The notes below the pieces were generated by a model. The model was not told the origin of the DNA and made no database searches. It saw only the letters and a list, made by a program, of their open reading frames with translations. From positions 48,995-112,994 of IMG/VR virus record IMGVR_UViG_3300001846_000239: a stretch of DNA of 64,000 nucleotides, one strand, 5' to 3'. The DNA is from a virus. Below, piece by piece: positions 55,705 through 64,000 of the stretch; the stretch's first letter is position 1; every line of letters begins with the position of its first letter. Both the position numbers and the translations under genes were made by a program.

Positions 55705-58700
55705 ATGACAACTACTAACATAAAAGCATATAACGACGGCCCATACTTTGATGATTACTTCAGAGATTATAATGGTGAAAATGTCGAAACTAAAGGATAC
55801 CATAGAATCTTGTTTCGTCCTGGATTTGCTGTACAAGCTAGAGAGCTTACGCAAATGCAGACTATGTTACAAGCACAAATTGATAGACACGGTCAATACG
55901 CTTTCAAAGATGGTTCTAGGGTTGTTAATGGTGAACTGTCTCTTAATATCGAATATGATTACATTAAAGTAGAGCCGTTATTTACGTACGGCGGAAATAA
56001 TTATAATGCTAATAATTTAAATTTATTCGAGGGTACAACAATTACTGGTACATCAAATACCGGTAACCAAGTTACTGCTTTAGTTCTAAAAGCAGTTGTC
56101 ACTGAAAACGGTGATCCAGATACTCTATACATCAAATATCAAAAGTCAGGTGATACTGATAATAGTGTAGAAACTTTTGCTCCAGGTGAAGCTTTCATTT
56201 CAAACGGCGATCCTAATAAGTATGGTATGGTCGGCGGAGGTACTAATCCTCAAGGCGATGGTCAAGCTTCTACGATTTCAAATCCAGTTGGTAAAGGATC
56301 TGCAGTTTCTATTACAGAAGGTGTTTACTTTATTTCAGGATGTTTTATACAAGTTCCTGCGAATACTATTATTCTAGACAAGTATACAAATAGTCCTTCA
56401 TATATTATTGGTATGAAAGTTACTGAAAGTGTTATTACTTCAGCGAATGATTCTACACTTGTTGATAATGCTCAGAATGTTCCAAATACTTCAGCTCCTG
56501 GTGCCAATAGATATCAGATCTCCACTGAAATTATTAAAGAACCACTTAATATTGATAGCCGATCTGAAAATAGTTACATTACACTTTTGACTATTGAAAA
56601 TGGTGTAGTTCAGGTTGATAAAACAGATAAAACAAGTGATACTGGTCTTACACTAAGATTAGCGCAAAGAACTTTCGATGAGTCTGGCGATTATATTGTC
56701 AAACCATTTGAATTAGAAATTTTAGAGCATCTAAACACAGGTACTAACTTTGGTAAGTATACCGCTGCGGACGGTGGTGATGCAGATAAGATTGCAATCG
56801 GCATTGAACCTTCTACTGCTTATGTTCAGGGTTTTAGAAACCATAAAGTAGGAACTACTTATATCGACGTTGATAAGCCAAGAGGAAGCGATGCTACTGG
56901 ATTCTTTAATGGATCTACTACTCAAATTAATATTGGTAATTACATTAAGCTAAGTAAAACCGGCCTTCAAGGTATTCCTGATCTTGATACTTTTGAGCCT
57001 ATTGAATTAAAAACTGCAGGCGGTTCTAAGATTGGTACAGCTAGAGTTCGAGGTATGGAATCACTTGCTACTCATGTAAGGTTATACCTATTTGATATTA
57101 AGATGGACGGTTCAAACGTATTTGGTAGCGTTCATAAAGTTGCTTCCGCAGCTGGTGCAAGTATTGCATTCCAAGGTGATTTCCTAGCAGGTGAAGAAGG
57201 CACAAGATTTGATGTAGGTAATAATACTGCAATCTTCCAGCTACCATTTGCTGCAGTTAAAACTTTAGCGGATCCACAAAGAGACACGATCTATAAAATC
57301 AAAAGAGAGTTTACTGGTACTGTTACTGGTACATCAGGCAATGAACAACTTTCAATTACAACTTCTGTAGGTGAATTTTCAGATGTAACTGATATTATTA
57401 TTGCTCCTGTTGGTGCCGACATTAAAACTGAAAACTTGCAATATATAACATCAGGTGGTAATACTGATACTTCGATAGTATGGAACGCAAGTGCTTCTGG
57501 CTTGAATATTTCTAGTGGAACAGTATGTAATGTTATTGCTACTATTCAGAAAAATATACAACCAAAGTCTAAGACTGATACAACTCAAACGCTTCCTATT
57601 ACAGTGACTAATGGTAATCAATTGTCATACGATTTAGGAAAAGCTGACGTATATGAAATTGTGTCTATCACTGATGCTAATAATATTGACCATACTGCAG
57701 ACTTTACTCTTGACGACGGACAACGAGATAATTTCTACGAAGAAGCTAAAATGCTTAAATTGCCTGGAACAGCACCACTTCCATTAGGAAATCTAACTGT
57801 AGTATTTAAGTATTACAGCCACGGTTCTGGTGACTATTTCTGTGTTGACTCATATCCGACCGGCAATTATGCAAAGATTCCATCATACTCTGGTTCAGGC
57901 GGTACGTTCGAGCTTAGAGATTGTATCGACTTTAGGCCTGTTAAATCAGAACTTTCTGATGATTTTACAACTGGTAATGCTAGCTTATCTGGTGCACCTA
58001 AAATTGGACATGGTCTACTTGCTGATGTTAACTATTACTTACCAAGGGTTGATAAATTAATCATTAAACGTGACGGTTCATTTGAAATAATTAAAGGTGT
58101 GCCTTCAGATAATCCTCAACCTCCAGAAGATAAAAAAGATGGATTGACTTTATATCAATTGAGACTATTGCCTTATGTGTTTACGCTGAATGATATTACT
58201 CCGGTAATAAAAGATAACAAGCGTTATACTATGCGCGATATTGGTAAGCTAGAAAAAAGAATTAAGAATCTTGAATATTATACTTCGCTATCTTTGCTCG
58301 AACAATCTGCAGCAGATGTTCACATGGTAGATACAGCAGGCTTACCTAGATTTAAAAATGGTATTCTAGTAGATTCATTTAAAGACCAATCAGTGGCTGA
58401 TATGTCTCACCCAGAATGTAGCGAGTCGATTGATAAAGCAAATGGTGTTTTGAGACCAGAGTGTCCTACATCAAATGTAAACTTGATCACTTCCGCAACT
58501 ATTCCAGGAACTGCTCAAAAATCAGGTTCTGTTTGGACTATGCCTTTTACACAGGTAACTCACGTTAAACAGCCTTATGCTTCGGTTGCAATCAATGTTA
58601 ACCCATATAACGTATTTACTTGGAACGGTAGAGTTCAACTATCTCCTGAGTCTGATGAGTGGAAAGAAACCGACGTAAGACCTGATATTATTATCGATGA

Positions 58701-60993
58701 CGATGGTCAATACCAACAGTTTGTACAAAGAGCTAAAGAAGATGGTATCCTCGGTACTGTTTGGAATGAATGGGAAACTAACTGGACCGGTCAACAGGTT
58801 GAAGTTGAAACTACAAGAAGAACAAGAGATCGTGGCGGTCAATGGTGGAACCGAATGGGTGGAAACCGCTGGTGGCAACGTCCTGGTAGAATCGGAAGAA
58901 CAACAACTACAACTACAACTCTTACTCATAATCAGTCAAGATCTGGTTTAAGAACTGATGTTGCATTTGATACAGTAACGAGAGAATCGGCTAACAGAGT
59001 TGTTGAAGTTAATTTTGTTCCATTCATGAGATCAAGAAAGATTTACTTTAAAGCGTCTAGAATGAAGCCTAATACTAAGCTTTATGCATTCTTTAATGAC
59101 GTGAATGTTACAGCATTTTGTAAACAGGAAAGTTATCAGGAATGGTCAGAGACTTCTAATGTAGTAAATTATGCAAATGCCACTTCTCATCCGGATAGTG
59201 GTAGCGGCACGCTTACAACTGACGAAAGAGGCGCAATCGAAGGAACATTTATTATTCCTAGGAATAGTACTACGAAATTCAAGACTGGTACAAAGGAATT
59301 TAGATTATCTGATTCATCAGTTAATGATAAAACGACTGAAGGTACAGGTGCTGAAACTTTGTTCCATGCATCAGGTCTTATTGAATCAACTCAAAGAACT
59401 ATTACTAATACTAAAGTTCCTAGACTAGAAACAACTAGACTAAATCAAAATAGAGTTATAAGTGAAACCTTTACAAGAACAAGAACTACTTGGTCTGATC
59501 CATTGGCGCAAACAATCTTGATTGAAAAAACTGGTGGTATTTTCGCAACCTCTATTGATCTGTTCTTCAAAACTAAATATCAAATTAAGACTGATGATAA
59601 CGTAGAAATTCCAGTTTCAGTAAGTATTGTTACAAGTGAAAATGGTATTCCTACGCAAAATGTTGTACCTGGTACTGAGGTTGAGTTATATCCTGGTAGT
59701 GTTAATACTTCGGCTAATGCTACTTCAAGTACAAGATTTAATTTTGAGTTTCCAGTATATTTACAGCAAGACCAAGAATACGCGATTGTTATTCAATCAG
59801 ATTGTGATGAATATGAATGTTGGGTTGCTGAAATGGGTAAACAAGATGTTACAAATAACAACTTTAGAATTAATAAACAGCCACACGGCGGTTCGTTCTT
59901 TACTTCTCAAAACGCTTCTACTTGGACTCCTGATCAAAGTAAAGATCTTAAGTTTACTCTTAACAGAGCACAGTTTAGTACCTCGGTATCTAAGAATGTT
60001 ACATTCGTAAATGATGTTATTCCGGCTAAAGCTCTTAAAGCAGATCCTCTATCAACAACTAATGGTTCTGGAGTAATTACTGTTCAGCATCCTAACCATG
60101 GTATGTATGAATCAGGTTCCCAAGTTGTAATTGCTGGAGCAGTTGCTACTAATGGGATTGCGGCTAATAATATCAATGGTACACATAGTATTTCAAATAT
60201 AACACAGGATAGCTATACTATTACTGCTAAAAATAGTGATACAGCAAATGCTGATGGCTCGGGTGGTGATGTTGCAGTAACTGCAACTGAAAATAAACAC
60301 ATGGATGTATGTCACTTGATTGCGGAACAAGTTATTCTTCCTGGCACTGACATTAGATATTACTTAACTACTGTTACCGGTCAGGGCGCTGATGGAAATG
60401 AACAAGCATATCAAGTTTCTGATGAGATTGAGATTCTACCTAACATGAATGAGTTCTTCTCGGCTCCTAAGTTGATTGCATCAGCCATTAATGAAAACTC
60501 GAATAATAAGACGTTTATACTGAGAACAGTATTTACAAGTGAACAAGACCACTTAAGTCCAGTCCTTGATGCCAATAGATTGTCTGTTATTACTGTTCAA
60601 AACAGAATTGGTAATAACGGAAGTGTTGCTGAAACTAATGCATTTGGTGGTTCAGAACTATGTAAGTATATTACTAAGAAAGTTGATTTGGCTGAAGAAG
60701 CTGATGTAATCGATGTATATATTTCTGCTAACAGGCCTGCAGGTACTGACATTGATGTATATTACAAAACAATGCCGGCTGGTTCTGATGACGATTTTGT
60801 TAATTTAGATTGGGTACTAGCTCAGCCTAATACTGTGATTCCAACTAATGATCAAGGTACATATAGCGAAGTGAAATATTCAATAGATCCACCTGCAACA
60901 TTTGGTTCAATGGCGTTTAAGGTTGTTCTAAAATCATTTAATACATGTACGCCTCCGACACTTAAAGACTTTAGGGCGATTGCAGCTACATAA
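55705..60993 (+). CDS. Giant baseplate/fibre-platform protein with DUF4815-like N-terminus
   Basis: 1762 residues, the largest complete gene here. The N-terminus contains KGYHRILFRPGFAVQARELT followed by QMQTMLQAQIDRHGQ, the signature I know as DUF4815 in phage structural proteins. About residues 810-830 and 1025-1080 include an unusual Trp/Arg/Thr-rich stretch (GGQWWNRMGGNRWWQRPGRI, then a Thr run). Beta-rich domains fill the C-terminal half. In cyanophages it follows gp8 and is thought to be a wedge or fibre-attachment protein, in the place of T4 gp9/gp10. Has its own late promoter. Confidence 0.75.
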   Translation: MTTTNIKAYNDGPYFDDYFRDYNGENVETKGYHRILFRPGFAVQARELTQMQTMLQAQIDRHGQYAFKDGSRVVNGELSLNIEYDYIKVEPLFTYGGNNYNANNLNLFEGTTITGTSNTGNQVTALVLKAVVTENGDPDTLYIKYQKSGDTDNSVETFAPGEAFISNGDPNKYGMVGGGTNPQGDGQASTISNPVGKGSAVSITEGVYFISGCFIQVPANTIILDKYTNSPSYIIGMKVTESVITSANDSTLVDNAQNVPNTSAPGANRYQISTEIIKEPLNIDSRSENSYITLLTIENGVVQVDKTDKTSDTGLTLRLAQRTFDESGDYIVKPFELEILEHLNTGTNFGKYTAADGGDADKIAIGIEPSTAYVQGFRNHKVGTTYIDVDKPRGSDATGFFNGSTTQINIGNYIKLSKTGLQGIPDLDTFEPIELKTAGGSKIGTARVRGMESLATHVRLYLFDIKMDGSNVFGSVHKVASAAGASIAFQGDFLAGEEGTRFDVGNNTAIFQLPFAAVKTLADPQRDTIYKIKREFTGTVTGTSGNEQLSITTSVGEFSDVTDIIIAPVGADIKTENLQYITSGGNTDTSIVWNASASGLNISSGTVCNVIATIQKNIQPKSKTDTTQTLPITVTNGNQLSYDLGKADVYEIVSITDANNIDHTADFTLDDGQRDNFYEEAKMLKLPGTAPLPLGNLTVVFKYYSHGSGDYFCVDSYPTGNYAKIPSYSGSGGTFELRDCIDFRPVKSELSDDFTTGNASLSGAPKIGHGLLADVNYYLPRVDKLIIKRDGSFEIIKGVPSDNPQPPEDKKDGLTLYQLRLLPYVFTLNDITPVIKDNKRYTMRDIGKLEKRIKNLEYYTSLSLLEQSAADVHMVDTAGLPRFKNGILVDSFKDQSVADMSHPECSESIDKANGVLRPECPTSNVNLITSATIPGTAQKSGSVWTMPFTQVTHVKQPYASVAINVNPYNVFTWNGRVQLSPESDEWKETDVRPDIIIDDDGQYQQFVQRAKEDGILGTVWNEWETNWTGQQVEVETTRRTRDRGGQWWNRMGGNRWWQRPGRIGRTTTTTTTLTHNQSRSGLRTDVAFDTVTRESANRVVEVNFVPFMRSRKIYFKASRMKPNTKLYAFFNDVNVTAFCKQESYQEWSETSNVVNYANATSHPDSGSGTLTTDERGAIEGTFIIPRNSTTKFKTGTKEFRLSDSSVNDKTTEGTGAETLFHASGLIESTQRTITNTKVPRLETTRLNQNRVISETFTRTRTTWSDPLAQTILIEKTGGIFATSIDLFFKTKYQIKTDDNVEIPVSVSIVTSENGIPTQNVVPGTEVELYPGSVNTSANATSSTRFNFEFPVYLQQDQEYAIVIQSDCDEYECWVAEMGKQDVTNNNFRINKQPHGGSFFTSQNASTWTPDQSKDLKFTLNRAQFSTSVSKNVTFVNDVIPAKALKADPLSTTNGSGVITVQHPNHGMYESGSQVVIAGAVATNGIAANNINGTHSISNITQDSYTITAKNSDTANADGSGGDVAVTATENKHMDVCHLIAEQVILPGTDIRYYLTTVTGQGADGNEQAYQVSDEIEILPNMNEFFSAPKLIASAINENSNNKTFILRTVFTSEQDHLSPVLDANRLSVITVQNRIGNNGSVAETNAFGGSELCKYITKKVDLAEEADVIDVYISANRPAGTDIDVYYKTMPAGSDDDFVNLDWVLAQPNTVIPTNDQGTYSEVKYSIDPPATFGSMAFKVVLKSFNTCTPPTLKDFRAIAAT

Positions 60994-61007
60994 TAAGGAA
61001 TATATAA

Positions 61008-61238
61008 ATGGCCGCTAAAAAAGTAAAAGTAAAAGATAATCCTTCATTAGAAAGGGATACCGCATCTTCAGCTATTATAAATACTAATAGCGATGCATAT
61101 TCTGCACGAAGGTTACAAATTAAACTTACAAAAGAAAAACAAATTCTTGATGCGCAGCAGACTGAGGATATAAATAATCTAAAGAACGATGTAGCTGAGA
61201 TTAAGAAGATGCTACAGCAATTAACTGGTGGAAAATAA
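61008..61238 (+). CDS. Small coiled-coil protein before the tail fibre
   Basis: 76 residues: basic N-terminus (MAAKKVKVKDNPSLERDTAS), then a helix with heptads (QIKLTKEKQILDAQQTEDIN) ending KKMLQQLTGGK. It overlaps the start of the fibre gene by one base (TAATG). I recall the same small gene between the DUF4815-like and fibre genes in other marine T4-like phages; possibly a fibre-attachment or chaperone factor. Confidence 0.65.
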   Translation: MAAKKVKVKDNPSLERDTASSAIINTNSDAYSARRLQIKLTKEKQILDAQQTEDINNLKNDVAEIKKMLQQLTGGK

Positions 61239-64000
61239 TGGCTAATAAAGAAACTAGAATTTATAAAACGGATACATTAGAAAAACTCAGACAAAAGTCT
61301 AATGAGATTTCTTTACACTTAGGTGATAATGAGCAACTGAATGCTTTAATGGCCGATAAGACTTATGTATACTCTGCATCGGCGGGGGATACTTTGTTTG
61401 ATGGTCCTGACACTTCTAGTCCGGCTAAAACATCTAGATTCGAAATAAGTCCTGCGCATACTGTTGATAATACTGGTGGTACTATCATCTTAAGCGGTGC
61501 AACTATTACTAGTGAGTATGTCGCAAACGCAGTCATTTATCAAGGATCTAATTCAGCTCCAAGTTGGCAAGCATATATTGTATCTGCTTCAAACGATAAG
61601 CTTGTTGTAAGAGATTCATCTGGTACTTTTGATAGTGGTGAAACATTAAAAGTTGGTACTGATGTTGCAGACCAAATCACGTCTGATAAAATCTCTAGAA
61701 TCATTATTGAATCATATCCAGTTGGTATCGTAAGAGTATATAAAAATAATACTGAGTTGACTCAGGATATTTCACCTAATGGTTTCCATGTAGTAAATAT
61801 TAAAGCTACAATTTCACAAACTGGATCACCAACACTTACCGATTATACTGAAGGTGTTACAATTTACCAGGGCGATTCTCAAACCACTCAGTCTGGTGTT
61901 GAATCAAATGCCACTTGGTATGGTACTCTACATTCTGTTTCAAATGGTGTTATCCGAGTAAAAACATATAATGGAACCTTCAATGCAGGTACATTGATTA
62001 GAGCTTTAGGAAGTAGTGATACAATTATCGGTGCTAACCATGGTAATCTAGTACCAGTCGATGATACTTACGGATCTTATATTGAGTTAGTTACTCCTGC
62101 TTCGGCTTCAGATGAAATCAAAATCTTTTCACTAGATCTTGTAGCTGCAATTAATGAGTTACAAGATGACATTGGTACTGTTGAGAGTTTAACAACAGCG
62201 GCTAATGATTTGGTTCTTGCTATCAACGAACATGATGCAGAACTTGGAACAATCACTGCAGGAGCAATGGGAACATCTGCTTCAACAGTGAGTACTGCTA
62301 TTAGAGAGCATGAAGATCAAATTGGTAATGTAAATATTACTAGCATTGATTCAGCTACTGATACCATTACTGGCGCACTCGTACAATTACACGATGAAGT
62401 AGGTGATGTTACTTCCGGAAATCTTGGAACATCTGCTTCAAACTTAACATCAGCAATTAGAGAACATGAGGATCAGATTGGTAATCATACTGCTTTCCAC
62501 TCCATCTCTTCTACTGATAATACTATTTCAGAAGCACTTGGTCAACTTCATATAGAAGTTGGTGATCTTGCTCTTCATACAACGGCTACTGATTTAACCG
62601 AAGCCATTAATGAATTAGAAGAAGATCTATTTAATGCTGAAGGTGGTACAAAGAGAAATAGAAATGACCTTTTAACCACAGATAAAACTTCTATCCTAGA
62701 TGCTATTAACGAATTGCATACAGAATTATATACTTCTGGTGTAACATTTAGCGGATTGTCTTCCACAAATTTCCAAGATGGTCTTGAGGAATTAAGAACT
62801 GAACTTGGCAATCATAACAATCTTGGAACTAATGTAACTTCAAATGCAGTTGCGGCTATTACAGAATTAGAACAAGTAATCAGAGATGATAGTACAGCAA
62901 GAACCGGTTATTCATTTGGAACAAACGCCAAAAATATTATTGCTGCGATTAACGAATTAGAAAACGTTTTAAGAGGTGCAAATACTAATTACACAGTAAA
63001 TACTGCAGCTCAAAACTATCGTGATGCTATCAATGAACATGAAAGCCAAATTGGTAACATGACATTTGGCGCACTTGGTCCTGTAGATGATGCTAATTCA
63101 ACTACATTAACAGGTGCAGTAAATGTTCTAGATGCAGAGATTGGTAATACTGATTACTCAGCCCAAGGTGCTGATGTTTCAACTGCGTTGAAAAATCTGT
63201 ATGACGATATTAATACTGCTGGATCTTTGACAACTCTTAATACTGCTAATCAATATATTGTTGGTGCGATTAACGAATTAGAATCTGATTTGTTTAATCC
63301 TGAAGGTGGTGATAAGAGATCACTGGCTGATCTTAGTACCACAGATAAAACTTCTATCCTAGATGCTATTAATGAGATCTACGCAGATATTCATACGGCA
63401 GGTTCTGTTACTCTTGACACACAAGCTAATTACTTAGTTGGTGCTATTAATGAAATTGAAGGAGTCTTCGACGCTTCAACTTATGAAATTAGTGCTGGTG
63501 CTAATGCGTTTGATGTAACTTCAGGCACATTTACGGTTAATTCATCTGCTGATATTATATTAGATGCTGATGGTGCTGATGTTATCCTTAAAGATAATAA
63601 TGTAGAATTTGGTAGATTTACTCAGACCGGAAATCAATTAGTAATCTCATCTGGTGCTAATAACACTTTCCTAACTGCAAGTGATACAAATGCAACATTC
63701 GCTAATGATGTAACTGTAACAACCAACTTCTCTGTTGGTGGTACGGCCGGTGTTACTGGTGACGTTACATTAAGTAGTGCTACTCAATCTGGAGCGACTA
63801 CTACTGGTGCATTAACTGTTGCGGGTGGAGTTGGTATAGTAAAAAATCTTAATGTCGGTGGTAATGCTGATATTGATGGAACATTATATGTAAATGCTGC
63901 GACTACCCTTGCACAGACTTTATCTGTGACAGGTGATGTTGCTATTGGATCAAACAAGTTTAATGTTACTGCTGCAACTGGTAATACTCAAATCGATGGT
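61238..64000 (+). CDS. Partial long tail-fibre-like protein (runs off window)
   Basis: Open from ATG 61238 to the last base, at least 920 residues. It begins MANKETRIYKTDTLEKLRQK, then beta-rich sequence, and from about residue 300 to 740 contains many repeats of the form A-(I/V)-N-E-L-E-x-x-(I/L), A-I-R-E-H-E-D-Q-I-G-N, with T-T/S-A-x spacers about every 30-45 residues, as in trimeric phage fibres. Past about 750 come beta-helix-type turns (SADIILDADGADVILKDNN; TGALTVAGGVGIVKNLNVGG) that resemble fibre shaft ends. A proximal fibre (gp34-type) role is likely; the tip is outside the window. Confidence 0.85.
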   Translation, partial: MANKETRIYKTDTLEKLRQKSNEISLHLGDNEQLNALMADKTYVYSASAGDTLFDGPDTSSPAKTSRFEISPAHTVDNTGGTIILSGATITSEYVANAVIYQGSNSAPSWQAYIVSASNDKLVVRDSSGTFDSGETLKVGTDVADQITSDKISRIIIESYPVGIVRVYKNNTELTQDISPNGFHVVNIKATISQTGSPTLTDYTEGVTIYQGDSQTTQSGVESNATWYGTLHSVSNGVIRVKTYNGTFNAGTLIRALGSSDTIIGANHGNLVPVDDTYGSYIELVTPASASDEIKIFSLDLVAAINELQDDIGTVESLTTAANDLVLAINEHDAELGTITAGAMGTSASTVSTAIREHEDQIGNVNITSIDSATDTITGALVQLHDEVGDVTSGNLGTSASNLTSAIREHEDQIGNHTAFHSISSTDNTISEALGQLHIEVGDLALHTTATDLTEAINELEEDLFNAEGGTKRNRNDLLTTDKTSILDAINELHTELYTSGVTFSGLSSTNFQDGLEELRTELGNHNNLGTNVTSNAVAAITELEQVIRDDSTARTGYSFGTNAKNIIAAINELENVLRGANTNYTVNTAAQNYRDAINEHESQIGNMTFGALGPVDDANSTTLTGAVNVLDAEIGNTDYSAQGADVSTALKNLYDDINTAGSLTTLNTANQYIVGAINELESDLFNPEGGDKRSLADLSTTDKTSILDAINEIYADIHTAGSVTLDTQANYLVGAINEIEGVFDASTYEISAGANAFDVTSGTFTVNSSADIILDADGADVILKDNNVEFGRFTQTGNQLVISSGANNTFLTASDTNATFANDVTVTTNFSVGGTAGVTGDVTLSSATQSGATTTGALTVAGGVGIVKNLNVGGNADIDGTLYVNAATTLAQTLSVTGDVAIGSNKFNVTAATGNTQIDG

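Overview
The window is a stretch of an AT-rich, T4-like tailed phage (myovirus) genome, most likely one infecting a marine Gram-negative bacterium. The T4-like assignment rests on recognisable homologues of gp32, gp33, DsbA, gp59, RNase H, NrdA/NrdB, gp4, gp48, gp53, gp27, gp5, gp25, gp6, gp7, gp8 and T4-type lysozyme, and on intergenic TATAAATA late promoters. The Gram-negative host is implied by an outer-membrane spanin lipoprotein and outer-membrane secretion genes. The marine affiliation comes from my recollection of many small conserved proteins shared with cyanophages and pelagiphages.

Layout. (1) 1-7.7 kb: a run of proteins that mostly share a short N-terminal signature (M-K-x-F-K-E/D, then I/L-x-E) resembling the T4 capsid-targeting and prohead-protease cleavage sequence. 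I read this as a prohead-core or internal-protein island; it includes a nucleotidyltransferase fusion and a zeta-toxin-like P-loop kinase. (2) 7.7-9.7 kb: inner and outer spanins, a class 3 lipase and small membrane proteins. (3) 9.7-20.8 kb: early and middle metabolism: nrdA/nrdB/glutaredoxin, GIY-YIG-like protein, class II aldolase, RNase H, PhoH, PD-(D/E)XK nuclease, HAD phosphatase. (4) 20.8-31.5 kb: a long late-type operon with a fibre-like protein ending in a Hint domain, a nucleotidyltransferase, T4 lysozyme, small membrane proteins, and a curli-like cassette: CsgF, CsgG, two curlin-like proteins, a FecR-domain protein and a CHASE2-adenylyl cyclase. (5) 31.5-38.9 kb: small early genes on near-identical promoters, ending in gp33-dsbA-gp59-gp32. 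(6) 39.0-43.9 kb, minus strand: putative tape measure, EF-hand membrane protein, gp26-like protein with an apparent -1 frameshift extension, tail-tube-fold protein, gp4. (7) 43.9-64 kb, plus strand: baseplate (gp48, gp53, gp27, gp5 spike without lysozyme, PAAR tip, gp25, gp6, gp7, gp8), a 1762-residue DUF4815-like protein and a partial repetitive tail fibre running off the end.

Regulation can be read directly. Nine host-type promoters share TGTACA/TTTAC(A/T), exactly 17 bp, and TATAAT. Six late promoters are perfect TATAAATA in intergenic positions, matching the presence of the late co-activator gp33. Several promoters sit so close to start codons that leaderless mRNAs are predicted.

The most unusual content is the phage-borne curli-like export cassette joined to FecR and CHASE2-adenylyl cyclase genes. 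Next come the targeted cargo island, the Hint-domain fibre protein, the poly-T frameshift in the gp26-like gene, and a GC-rich baseplate-hub block whose right edge falls inside one gene. No tRNA genes, CRISPR arrays or insertion sequences were seen, and no stretch over 300 bases lacks a gene.
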